A stretch of 41,147 nucleotides of DNA from Rhizophagus sp. LPA8_4_AMF (taxonomy: Eukaryota > Glomeromycota > Glomeromycetes > Glomerales > Glomeraceae), in the NCBI GenBank assembly GCA_021464525.1, contig JADRCO010000247.1, forward strand, positions 1 through 41,147. The letters run 5' to 3'. Below the pieces are notes generated by a model, which saw only the letters and a list, made by a program, of their open reading frames with translations, was not told the origin of the DNA and ran no database searches. A program made the translations under genes and the position numbers. How positions within the stretch are numbered: position 1 is the first letter of the stretch; each line of letters opens with the position of its first letter. Positions 23,131 through 36,800 of this stretch are shown here, one piece after another.

Positions 23131-26100
23131 TTTTATGCGCTATAAAAATACATTTGAGACGTTATAATTTTGTTGATACCAATTTTAATGAAAAATCGAA
23201 TCTTTTCACTACTATAATTTTATGTATATATTTGAATTTACCTTCATGTTTTATATTCATTATCATGTTTTTTTTTGTGATTTATACTTGTTAATATATG
23301 TTATTATGTTATGTTCATTTGTCAAAAAAAAAAAAATTTATTTTTTTTCATAAGCATACCAATACTATTGACATCAGACGCAAAAGAATTCTCCATTTTT
23401 GCAATAACTTCGGGAGCTATATAAGGGAGATTTCCTTTTCCCTTATTTATTTTTTGTTTTTTTTTAAAAAAAAGTTTTTTTTTCATTCTTACCCTAAAAT
23501 GTCCTATAGTATGGCGATACTGGCTGTTTTAATTAGGATATAATAAATAATTTTAAACTAATAGTATAATTCGGGCCCAATTCATAATTCCGGCCAAAAT
23601 TCGAATTTTATTTAACCCGTTATAAACTAACTTTTTTATATATTTTTTAGGTTAAGCTATGTATCTAAGAGTCACATTACTCGTAATTCGTGCCAATACT
23701 ATGAACTTGACTAAAGTTACCAATTTTGATGTATATTATTCCATTCAGACAATATAATTTTTTTTTTTAATTACCAGGTTCGTGATGTTTACAACTGCTG
23801 AAACATTTCTTATTGAGCTTATGTAGTATAGCGAACATGATTAAACAAATTCAGAAAACTTAGTTCTGTGAATCCTAATATTAATAAAAAGTATTTACGA
23901 CGAGGTGATGGATTATAAAAGTTAATCATGATGAACCAGAATTTTATTATTTACAGATTTTTTCTTTAACTTTATATACCTTTTCTAATTATTGATGCGA
24001 AACTATGTCTACGCTTATATCATAAAAAATTTCAAGGTTTCAATTAATTGAAGTAATTAGATTGCTTTAAAAAATGTATGAAGAAATATTTGAACGTTAT
24101 TCTTCGGAAACATAGAAATATAAGTAGACCGTTACTCCATTATTACATAGCGAGTTGTTAAATTAAGACGGTATACTCGATTTGTCCTTTGTAAAAATAA
24201 ATATGTATGTTAGTATGTATATTATATATTTAGAACTTAATTGTAAAATTAACAGTATATATACTAGGGGCAAAATTTGAGGATTCTTAATTCTGTTTAA
24301 AATAATGTTCGTTAGATTTTGGTACAAATATATAAATAATATATATATATATATTTTTTTGCAAAATGCAATATACTTTCGTAAATTCAATTTTATGAAT
24401 ACTATAACGTTTTTAAAACGAAAATTCGCGTTAAAATTTTTTGCGAACAACAAATCATTTGCTGCGCCACAGAAATATAAAATCGATCGATTGTTCGAAT
24501 GTTAAAATCGAAACTTGAGAAACTATTACTTTAACATTATTTTTTCAAAAACTTTTTTTTTTTTTTTAGAATAATTTACCCAAAATTTGTTCGTATTGAT
24601 TATTTATTTTTCTTTGATAAGGTTGATAGTAATGAAAGCCCATACTTCATTTGGTTTTGATGATTCTTTTTTTTTTTTTTTTAAAAAAAAAAATTATTTA
24701 CAAAAAAGACGATTCAAAAGCTCCAGTATGCATTGGATTTCCGAAATAAACCAATTTTTTTTTTTTTTAAAAAAAAAAAGAAAGGTTATTAATAAACTTT
24801 ACTTTCATTGAGAACCTGCTAGAATCATATGTTAGCATGATAAGATTTTGATAGTTCGCTTTTTTGTTTATATCGCAAAAAAAAAAAAGTTAAATTATTT
24901 ATAAAATCAAAAAAAAAATAGACTTCTTGCCACTTAAAAATTAATTATTTCGTAGTTTTTGATTTAAAACGTTTAAAATTTGATTAATAACGATGCATAA
25001 ATGGTTTCTTTTAATTCCTATTAATTATTCCTTTTACAGAATTTAATTACTTGATAAAGTTGTATTCAAACCGCCTTTGACGATCGTATTGTTCCTTTGT
25101 ATTCAATGTGTAGTTGTTTTTAGAAGCCTAGAACGAACTCATGGAATTTCTTTACCATACATCGTTTGCAAACCAAAAAGGAATGTCACGGGGTTGTACC
25201 ATGTTATGTATCACGAAGATCTGCGGCGGATTATATTGTATAAAACAATTTTGATCTTTATAAAAACATTAGTACTTGCAGTATTACAGGGAAAATTGTG
25301 AAAAATGTTTCACGTTCAGTCTTCTTTTTTTAAGTTAATGGTTCCTGGAAGAGAGATATATTACGCAGCAAAAAATTTATTTAAGTATCAATGACAAAAT
25401 TAATAATATTTTTTTCAATCGATAACTTTAATACTGTCAATCAATTCTATAATCTCAAAGTGGTAAGATCTGTTCGGATTTTCACTAAATTTTGAATATA
25501 ATAAATTAAACTTAGAATTTTTCTTTATGATAAGGCTTAGAATTCGTGCATTATCATTAGATAATTTCAATGATTAACCCCATATAGTATATCATTTTTT
25601 TGCCTTTCGATTTCCCAATGTTCATTGATAATACGGTCTTATTTTTTTAAATTATGAATAGACAGAATAAATGACACCTCGACAAAATTTAAAATTTTCT
25701 AAAAATATCCAAGAAATTCCTTACAATAAAACATATATAATATAAATCTCGAATAAAAAAAAAATCACAAATTGTTTCGTCGGGTAGTAACTAAGCCAAG
25801 ACTTCAAATGAAAATGTAAAAAAAAGAAAAGAAAATCATCGATTTACGATGAACCCACCCTTTTTTCGATAATTCATGCGAAAAAATGACATCGCTTTTT
25901 TCGTTCTTTTCGTTATTTATAATTCTTAAGATTTTTTGGGGCTCTAATTTTTTTTTTTTTACCCATTATTCATTTCAAAATTCACATTTTTTTCTTTTCT
26001 TTTTTTACATTCTTTTACGTTTAATTATTTATCGAAAACACGAAAATTACGAACTTTCAAACGTATATTAAGACGTATGTATAAAGACAAAACCTAAATC

Positions 26101-27700
26101 GGTTTGTCCAATTCTTACAACGTTGGAATCTCTAAATTATTTGATTAAAAACAATAAAATAATACTTTATAAGCATTCTCATTAAAAAAATCGGTTTTTT
26201 GCTGGGTTATATTTATTTAAACAAAATTTTTTACAGTCATCACTAAACCAATTTAACTAACGGTTTGATTCAAATCAAAAATATTATATCTAAATAAATA
26301 ATTTTTTTTTCAACATTTCAAATATTTATGAAAAATCTTTTTGTTTTAATGATTTTTTGCGCTCTCATAAAATAAACTTTTAAGATTTTTAACACCACTA
26401 TAATTCTATAGATATGTTAAATATGTTATTTTCAGTTTTAGTTTAATGTGTATTTATAATAAATAAAATTAAAATTTCAACACAAAATTATTTTGCGAAA
26501 ATTTTTAAAGTTAAAAAATTTGTCTATATCATATTTCAATCACGTGACCCAGATTTCGTACTGTACAACACTTATATATATGTATTATGTATACACATAC
26601 ACATATAAGCACTGTACTGTACTGTACGAATTTTTTTTTAATTCAATCGTACCAGTACTGTTTAACTAAAAATAAAATAGATATTTATGAAGTTCTTTAA
26701 AAAAAACAATTATGTATAAAATTAAAATAAAGCATACATCACACGCTTCAAATGTTAATACATATATAAATAAACAAAGATAAGCAGAATAATAAAGTTT
26801 TACATTTTACCAATAAAAAAAAAAAAAGATAATCTCATACACATCTCATTTTTGGTCATACACCACACATGTGGACGATCATGCGCCACTGGTTTTTGTA
26901 ACTAAAAGTATGTTGTACAATACAAAAAAATTTCTGCCGATGTCGTACATTTGAGCAAAATTTTGCTGTACACTTCGGCAATCTCTCAGACAGATAAATA
27001 TTCAGGGACCCTGATCAAACGTTACTATAAACAATGGATGTGTGACTATAAATAATTTAGTTATATTATTACCCGAATGCAATAAATGTTAGCCGAACTC
27101 AATAAATCAAAATGAATAATAATTTTATATATTTTACCTAAAGAGGAATAAAGACGATGGTGGTTAACTCGAGTTTTTAAGCATAATATTAATATCGAAA
27201 GATACTAAATAATAATAATATTAAAAATAAAAATTTACCAATCACATTTATTATTATTGTTAGATTTAATTATAATTTAAATCATAGTGTGTATTTAACA
27301 AATTTTAAACATTTCAAGAAAGTTAAATTTTCGAGTATTTGATGTAACCAAGAAAATTGTAAAAAATTGTAAATAAGTAGCGGTTCATGTGGAAATGTTA
27401 TTAGTTCACGCAAGTCGTAAATATTGAAGATTTTTACGCTTCTAATAAAATTTAACATGTCATTATTATAAGATATTTTTTTCTTATTCCCTTTTTTTTT
27501 GTAATTATTTTGTCGTGCATGTTATTTTTTAGTGTTTGTGATGCAAATATATCGTTCTTGACCTCTCACTTGCATAATAGATGCCACCGGGAGAGTCCGT
27601 TCTGTTTGTGATTGTAAACAAAATAATGACACATACAGTGATTGCATATTCTGTAATGCAATTCTCCTGAAAATTTAGCATTTACATTTTGCCATAAATA
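23130..27700. other. Intergenic AT-rich region with homopolymer palindromes
   Basis: No gene is supported. Long T runs directly followed by A runs occur near 23455-23480, 24668-24692 and 24755-24779. At 25077-25301 one plus-strand frame is open (CVVVFRSLERTHG, YHVMYHEDLRRI) but I see no splice signals or family. A small foldback lies at 26552-26631. Confidence 0.35.
26552..26631. repeat. Foldback element with TTCGTACTGTAC ends
   Basis: TTCGTACTGTACA at the left pairs with TGTACTGTACGAA at the right, and the inner CACTTATATATATGT pairs with ACATATAAG. The whole is about 80 bp, a hairpin or minimal MITE. Confidence 0.6.
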
Positions 27701-27714
27701 TTATTACCCAAACA

Positions 27715-27802
27715 ACTATATATACACCCCATATTAATATAATAAAAGCGTTTATAAAGAATATATATACACGCTGTCTTTCTAGGAAGAAATTATAAAA
27801 TA
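27715..27802 (+). promoter_or_regulatory. Core promoter and 5' leader of the microexon kinase gene
   Basis: A TATATATACA stretch at about 27763-27772 lies some 35 bases ahead of the ATG at 27803, preceded by an AATAAAAGCG/TTTATAAAG A/T-rich block and followed by a short pyrimidine-rich leader (CTGTCTTTCTAGG). The spacing fits a TATA promoter with a very short 5' UTR. The transcription start is not known. Confidence 0.4.
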
Positions 27803-27824
27803 ATGGCTCACAGTAATGGCGAAG
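27803..27824 (+). other. Exon 1 (22 nt) with start codon
   Basis: ATG GCT CAC AGT AAT GGC GAA G, then a GTAAAA donor. It codes MAHSNGE and leaves one base, so it ends in phase 1, exactly the phase used by every intron of the array. It follows the TATA-like promoter directly. The donor is weaker than those of the array. Confidence 0.6.
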
Positions 27825-30800
27825 GTAAAAAACACATAGCATGAATATTTAATACAAATTTAAAAATTTAAAATAAAATTTTAATATGTTAAACTTAGTT
27901 TCAACAAGTACCAAGGAATTTAGAGGTAATTATAATATACCTAACAAGCAGTAATACTAGGAAAGGAATCGGAACCCGCAAAATAAAATTTGCGATTTTA
28001 TTGGCTGACGATCACGTGTGTGGCAGTGGAACACTACTAAGCGCACCGGCAAAAAAATTTTCGGTAACGTGATCTGTGTTTATTCATCACGTTCATCACG
28101 CTCCACCGAGTTTCACGGTTTATATTTATCTGAGGGACTTTGTTTTTTCGATTAGGCAAAAAATTATTCGTCACCCTTATTCGTCACCCGTATTCTCACG
28201 TGTTAGTGCATAATGTCGTAATGCGGGCCAAAAGTAGTTTTTTGTCGGTGCGTTGAGGAACACCCGTGTCACAAAATTTTTCATGGTCTTCGTCGCTCCG
28301 GACAATTAAAATTTATTGAATTAATAAATAAAATGAATTTATAAATTAAAAGTTTCTTAATTCAATTATATCTTATATGATATACACATATCAGATATAG
28401 TCTAAACTAACTATAATTTTCTTTTAAACATTTTAGATCGTAAGTCAATAGGATATTTATAATTTGATTAATAGTTGAATTACTTACTTTTATTATATTT
28501 TATAATTAAAATTATTAATAAATTACAGTTAGTAAGTTACCATTTTATTTATCTTTTAAACCTTACATGATATTCAAATAACAAATTCTTCATTTAAACA
28601 ATTATTTAATATTATAGATGGTAAGTTATTTAACCATTTATATCTCCCTAATATTTTACTTTTAACTCAAATTAATATTCTTTATTTAATTAATAATTAG
28701 ATTGTAGGTTATATATTTAATTTTATATATTATACCTTTGTAAGTCAACTCTCAATATAACGAATTCTCCGGTTTTCACCTCAAATTTTATGATTATTGC
28801 GAAGAATTTAAGAAATTTAATTGGCTGATTCGTTGTAATGAGGCGTATTTGATTGGTTACTGTCACGTGATGAGAAATTCGTAATAAAGCGAGTTCGTTA
28901 TATCGAGAGCTGACTGTACTAATGTTTATATTTAATTAATTAATAATTAATAATATTACAGGGTGTAAGTTATATGTGTTCATATTTTCATTACTCATGT
29001 TTAAAATTTAACTAAATTATCATATATTTAAAATTATTTGGTGATTTATTATAGTTGGTAAGTTATATATTTACTATATAATTTATATTTATATAATGTT
29101 CAGTCTACATATAATATATAAGCTAACTAAATATTTTATTTAATAAATTATGCAATAATATAGAAAGTAAGTTACAAATTATTTATTCAAGTTATTATTA
29201 CGTATTATTTTTATAATATTTAACTCAACTAAATTCTTTATTGTACTTTAAAAATTATTTAATAATATAGGAAGTAAGTTATAAATTATTTATTTCTATC
29301 GTTATATTACGTATTTGCATAATATTTACATATAATTTAAATTAATTTCTTTATTTTAAAAATCACTATTTGATAATTTATTTTAGTTGGTAAGTTATGA
29401 GTATTTATTTAGTTTTATATATTAATTATTTACATATTTTGCATATAATTTAAACTAATAAATTCTTTATTTATAGATTGTAAGCTATAAATTATTCTTT
29501 TATTACATGATTGTAATATTATATTTACTAATTAATTCTCTTTTATTTAAAAAACTATTTGGATTATCTATTTAGATTGTAAGTTTGTTATACATTTGTA
29601 TTTTATTTATATTACTAATTTAAGCTAAATTAATTCTTTATTTATTTATAAAGTTGGTAAGTTATAAATTATTTATTTAATTATATTATTATTTACTTGT
29701 ATTATATTTTTACTAATTTAAACTATTATTTAAAAATTACTACTTAATAATATAATAGAAAGTAAGTTATTTCTATATTACACTCATATTATTATGATAC
29801 TTATAGTATAATCTAATTTAATTTAATTATTTATTTAAAAAATTATTTAATAATATATAGAAAGTAAGTTACTATTCATATTATTTAATATTATATAGTT
29901 ATATAATATAATTAATTCAATTAACAAAATTTTTATTTAAAAAATATTTAATAATATAGAAAGTAAGTTATTTATTTAAATTTATTATTACATGCTTGCA
30001 TAACGTCTATCAACTAAATTAAATTTTTATATATTTAAATGATTATTTATAATATAGAGTGTAAGTTATTTATTATTATATATTCATGAGATATTATTTA
30101 TAACTTAAATTAACTAAATTTTATTAAAATAATTATTTAATAATTTAGGGTGTAAGTATAAATTATTTGTTATATATTAAATAGATTAAATTTATTCATC
30201 ACATATCACTTCTGGACAAATTATATAATATCAGCCAAAATTAATACATGTGATGTAAAAAATAGGTTTTCTATACCTAAAACTTCTAAGTTCCCAGAAT
30301 ACAGATAAAAAATGAAAAAAGGAGGGTTTAAGTAGCCAATGCATAATGAAATAATTTATTAAGAATTTTTATAACAATAACCGGCGGTGATGATCACCGG
30401 TGACTGAAATTATGATAATCGACCAGCATTAAAAAAATATTGTGCTGGTAAAAATTGATAATTCTGGCCAACGGTGATGATAACCCCCGATGATTTGAAG
30501 TAAAAACCATTTATTAAATATTTATGTAATATTTATACTAATTGAATTTTGTTTAAAATTATTTATAATATAGGGTGTAAGTTAATCATTTAATTTTTTT
30601 TATATATTTATATATTATATATATAATTTAAATATTTATTATTAAAAATTGTTTGGCAGTTTATAGAAGTTGTAAGTTATGAATATTTTTATATTACATT
30701 TTTATATAATATTTACAATACATATAATTTAAATTCATAAATTTTTTATTTAAACAATTTATTATAGCTTGTAAGTTATAAATTATTTATTTATTCTATT

Positions 30801-33800
30801 ATTATTCATTTATATAATATATATGAATATTTTAAACTAATTAAATTCTTATTTATATTCAATAATATAGCACGTAAGTTCATTATTTATTTAATTTATA
30901 TTTATTTATTATAATTTAAACTAATTAAATTCTTATTTAAATATCTGTTTATACAATAGGATGTAAGTCATGAATTATACATTCATAATATTAAATATTC
31001 ACATAATATTTATACTAATAATATTCAATAATTTATTTAATAATATATTAGTGAGTAAGTTATCCATTTTATTATTAAATATTTTTATATTATTTATATT
31101 AATATTTATCATAATTAAATTAACTATATATTTTATTCAATTTATTCCATTATAGATGGTAAGCTGATTATTAATTTTATTATAAAACATTATATAAATT
31201 TATCTAACTATATTCTAATTATTGTGATTTATTTTAGACTGTAAGTTTAAGTTATTTATTTAATTAACATAATATTAATGTATATTTTAAACTAATATTC
31301 TACTTAAATATTTATTTAATAATATAGTTGGTAAGTACTAATGTATATTTATATTATATTAATATAAAATTTAAACTAATTAATTTTTCATTCTAATAAT
31401 TAGATGGTAAGTTATAAGTTATTTGTTTAATTCATCATAATTTAAATTAACCATAAATTAAAAATTATTTGACTGAATAATATAGGAAGTAAGTTATTAT
31501 TATTATATATTTATGTAATATTTACATAATTAATTAACTAATTTTTTTAATTTTATTTAAAAATTATTTGATAATATAGAAGGTAAGTTATTTATTTAAT
31601 TTTATTATTATTATATATTTTTATAATATTACATAATAAATTTAAACTAACTAAATTTATTATTTAAAAAATTATTTAATAATTTATTTTAGGTTGTAAG
31701 TTATAAATTATTTATTTAATTTTATTATTATATATTTATAAATAATTTAAGGAATCTAAAATAATTATTAAAAAAAATTAATTGTGCTATTTTTAGATTG
31801 TAAGTTATTTATTAAATTTTTATTAAATATATATTAGTATTTATATATTTTAAACTAATTTTTTAAAAAAATCATTTAATAACTTATTTTAGATCGTAAG
31901 TTATAAGAAATTATTTATTTAATTTATTATTGCATAATATTTATACAACATTAATTTAAACTAACTGAATTTTTCATTTATTTTATAAATTAGAAAGTAA
32001 GTTATTTATTTAATTTTATTATTATATATTTCCTAAAATATTTATTAAAATTAATTCTATTTTTTTTAAAAAATTGGTTGGTAATTATATTAGACTGTAA
32101 GTTACAAATAATTTATTTAATTTTATATAGTATTTATATATAATTAATTTTATTTAAAATTTTATTTAATATAGGGAGTAAGTTTTTAATAATTTATTAA
32201 TAGTGTATAAATTATATAATATTGACATATAATTTAAACTAACTAAATTTCTATTTAATAACTTATTATTATACTATTAGCTGGTAAGTTATAAATTATT
32301 TAATTATCATATTTATTTACTATCTCTATAATTTAGAGTGCTAATCAAATTTTTTATTTAAAATATTATTTAATAATTTATTATAGCTGGTAAGTTTATT
32401 CAATTTTATTATTATATATTTTTATTATTTAGTGTAAATAATACTTATTAATTAAAATTTTTTTGTTTATTATAGTTGGTAATTATAATTTGTTATTAAT
32501 TTTATTATATATAATTTATACTAATTAAATTTTTATTTAAAAATATTTAATAGTTAGTAAGTTACATATAAGTTATTTACTTAATTTTATTAACATATAT
32601 AACATTACATATATAAATTAATCTAATTATATATATAATATTTAATGAATTATTACAGTTTGTAAGTTATTTATTTTTATTATACAATTATACAATATTT
32701 ACATAATTATAATTTAAAATAGCTAACTTTTTCATTTAAAAATTACTTTAATTATTTTGTAATTTACTATAGTTGGTAAATTATTTATTTAATTATATTT
32801 ATATCAAATATAAATATAATTTAAACTAACTAAATTTTCATTTATAAAATTATTGATAAATCTATTATAGTTGGTGAGTTATGAGTTATTTATTTAATTT
32901 TATTACATATAATATAAACTAATTATTTTTTATATTAATATAGGACGTAAGTTATTTATATAACTTTATTTTTTATTACTTTATGTGTTTAAATAGTACT
33001 AACTAAATATTTATTTAAAAAAAATAATTTGGAAATTTTTATAGTTTGTAAGTTATAAGTCATTATTTTGTTTTATTGTTATATATATATTTACATAATA
33101 TTTAAACAAATTTACTCTATATAATAAATTATTTAATATAGTTGGTAAGTCATATATTATTTACTATTTAATTTATTATCATATATTTGTAATATAATAT
33201 TTATATATAATTTAAACTAACTAACTTTTTGTTTAATTAATAATTTATAGTTAGTAAGTTATCAAATATTTATTTGATTATTTAATTCTATTATTATACA
33301 TTATTTTATATGTAAATTAAATTAACTAATTTTTATCTAAAAATTATTTAATAATTTATTATAGCTGGTAAGTTATAATCATTAATTAATTTGTCATTTT
33401 ATATATATGTATAATATTTGCATATAATTTATTAAACTAATTGAATATTTTATTTTGTAAAAAAAATATTTAATAATTTACTATGATAGTTGGTAAGTTA
33501 TAAATTATTTGTTTAGTTCTATTATTATATATATATTTTAAATAAGGATAAATCTAAATCTCGTCTAAACATGATGCTTAAATCTCGCCCTTATTTCAAT
33601 AAAGGAAATTTTTTATGCGATCATTTAATTCTGGCCAGAATTAAACATGTCACGTGATTTATCAAAAAAATTGAAAGTCTAATAAGTCAAAAATAACATT
33701 CAAAACCATCTTTGATGCTTTAAGTAAACTTACAGAACAAGCAAAAAAACACATACTGTACATTTTTTGAAAATTTTGTAAATTAAGAATTTCTTATTTA

Positions 33801-36800
33801 CAAATTTTTGTTATAGGATGTGAAATTTAAACATCATGCAGAAGGGCGAGATACACATTTATCCTTTAAATAATATTTACATATAATTAAATTAACCAAA
33901 TCTTTATTCTAAAATTATTTATAATTTATCATAGCTGGTAAGTTAGAAGTTTACATATATTTATTTAAAATTATTAAGATAATTTAAATTAATTAACTTT
34001 TTTTTTATTAAATTATATAGGATGTAAGTTATTTTTACAATTTTATTATTATAATATCTATATAACAGATAATATTTAAATATAATTAAATTAACAAATT
34101 TTATAATTTATTATAGTTGGTAAATTATAATATATAATTTTTATTGCTTATTATATAATATTTATAAATTAATTTTTTAAAAAAAATTATTTAATAATTT
34201 ATTATAGTTGGTAAGATATATGTTTATTTATTTAATATTATTATACTTAATTTAACTAATTAAAATCATTTACCTAAAAATTATTTAATAATTTATTATA
34301 GTTGGTAAGTTATAAGTTATTTATTTAAATTTATTAACGTTTTTATAATTTATGCTTATTAAATTCTTTATTAAAAATTATTTAATAAATAGGATGTATG
34401 TTATTTATATAATTTTTATTTATTACTACATTTTTATATAATATTTAAATTAATTAAATTCTTTATTTAATTTATTTATTATAGATGGTAAGTTATAAAT
34501 TATTGAATTAATTTTACTAAAATATAAAATTCATTACTAATTATATGTTTTATTTAAAAAATAAACCAATATAGTCGGCCGTAAGTTATAAATCATTCAT
34601 TTAATTTAATTCTATTATTTCTATATAATTTAAACTAATCAAATTTTATATTTTATAAATTATTTAATAATATAGAGCGTAAGTTATTTAATTTTATTAA
34701 TTTTATTATTATATATTATATTTATGATATTAAATTAATTTAATGTTTTATTTAAAAATTATTTATTTATTATAGAAAGTAAGTTGTAAATTACTTTAGT
34801 TATTTATTTAATTTTTGTCATATAATTTAAATTACTAATGTGTTTTATTATTAAATAGGATGTAAGTTATTTGTATAATTTTATTTATATGATATTTATA
34901 CAGTAATACTTATATATATTTAAATTTATTAATTTTTTATTTAAATAATATTTGATTATTTATTATAGTTAGTAAGTTATAAATTATTTATTTAATTTTA
35001 TTGTTAAATACTTATATACTAATATTATTTATACTTAATCAAATTTTTATTTATTGTAGTTAGTAAGTAATAATTGTTTATTTATTTAATTTTATTATTA
35101 ATATATTAATCTCAATTAATTAAATTCTAATTGGAAACAAAAATTAATATAGAAGGTTAGTCATTTATTTAATTAAAATGGTATAGTATTTTTTTAATAT
35201 TCAAACTAATTAATTTTTTTTAAAAACATTATTAATAATGCAGACTGTAAGTTATTTTTATTTATTATGAAATATTTATATATAATTAAACTAACATTTA
35301 AAAAACTATTTAATAATATACTAAAGATGGTAGGTTAAATTATTTATTTGGTTTATTAATATATAATTTGATTTCACTAAATTTATTATTTTAAAAATAA
35401 TCATTTAATAATATAGAAAGTAAGTTATTTATTTAATTACATTGCTATGCATTATTCAAATTAACTAAATTTTTTATTTAAAATTATTTAAAAATATAGA
35501 ATGTAAGTTATTTATTCAATTTTTTATTATATATTTTTGTATAATAATTTTATGCAATATAATTTAATTAACTAAGTTTTTTATTTTATATTTTATTATA
35601 GTTAGTAAGTTATAAATAATTTATTTAATTATATATACAAATTTTTATATGTTAATTAAACAAATTAAATTTTATTTAAAATTTATTTGATAATATAGAA
35701 CGTAAGTCATTTATTTAATTTTATCATTTGTTATAATTACTAATTCAATTTAATTAATATTTTAATAATTATTTAATTATTTAGCATGTAAGTAATTTTA
35801 TAAAATATATTTATATAATTATAATGATTATAATAATTTTATAAATTATTAAATTAAACTAATTTTTCCAATAATATAGGGAGTAAGTTTTTTATTTAAT
35901 TTTATTTTTATATTTTAACTAACTAATCTTTTTTTAAAATAAAATATTAATCAAATAGATAGTAAGTTTTTTTTAATTTTATTATTGTATCAATTAATAT
36001 ATAAATATTAATTAGACTAATTAAATTTTTATTTAACAAATTATTTAATAACTTATTATAGTTGGTAAGTTATAATAATTTTATTATTTATATATTTATA
36101 CAATATTTGCATATAATTAAGCTGATATCTAAAAAATTATTCAATTATTTATTATAGTTGGTAAGCTATAAATTGGTTATTTATTTACTAATATTATATT
36201 TATATAAAATTATTCTAATTAATTTATTTATTTTTAATTTAGGCTGTAAGTTATTAGATTTTTGATTTTATTAAATAACCATATACTGTTTTAATTAATT
36301 TAATTTTTATTTGAAAATATTTAATAATATAGGGTGTAAGTTTTTATAAAATTTATTGTTATATATTTATATACTTATATAATTCCTAATTATAATTAAG
36401 CTAATTAATGCTTTTATTAAAAATTTATCATATTTATCTAAAAATATTATAGTTTGTAAGTTATTTATTTTATTGTTATATGTTTATATATTATTATTTA
36501 TATATGATTTAAGCTAACTGAAATTTTTATTTAAATAACTATTTAATACTATAGTCGGTAAGTTATAAGTTATTTATTTAATTTTTATTTTTATATATTT
36601 AAATTAACTAAATATTTTTATTTAAAATTATTTCATAATTTATTATAGTTGGTAAATTATAAAATTTAATTTATATAATATATTTAATTTTTGTTTGTAA
36701 TTTAAACTAACAAAATTATTTAAAATTACTTAATAATTGATTTTAGCTCGTAAGTCATGTTATTTATTCAATTTCATTATTTATATAATATTTACACAAT

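Noticed and set aside
24163..24811. Several overlapping open frames on both strands
   Set aside because: Composition follows base content (Ile, Lys, Phe, Tyr, Asn), there are long homopolymers and no splice or promoter context.
25077..25301. Open frame of 74 codons, possibly an exon
   Set aside because: The middle part looks slightly protein-like, but no start context, splice sites or family could be named.
30667..30671. Five-nt exon at the TATAG acceptor instead of the 12-nt exon at 30660
   Set aside because: It would shift the frame and give a TGA between the microexons at 29654 and 29759; the CAG acceptor six bases upstream keeps the frame.
31052..31054. Microexon TGA as a stop codon ending the protein
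   Set aside because: In the phase fixed by the flanking exons its bases are split between two codons (TTG and AAT), so it is not read as a stop.
30970..31155. Plus-strand open frame of 61 codons within the array
   Set aside because: It runs through intron sequence and three microexons and consists of Ile/Leu/Phe low complexity; a chance frame.
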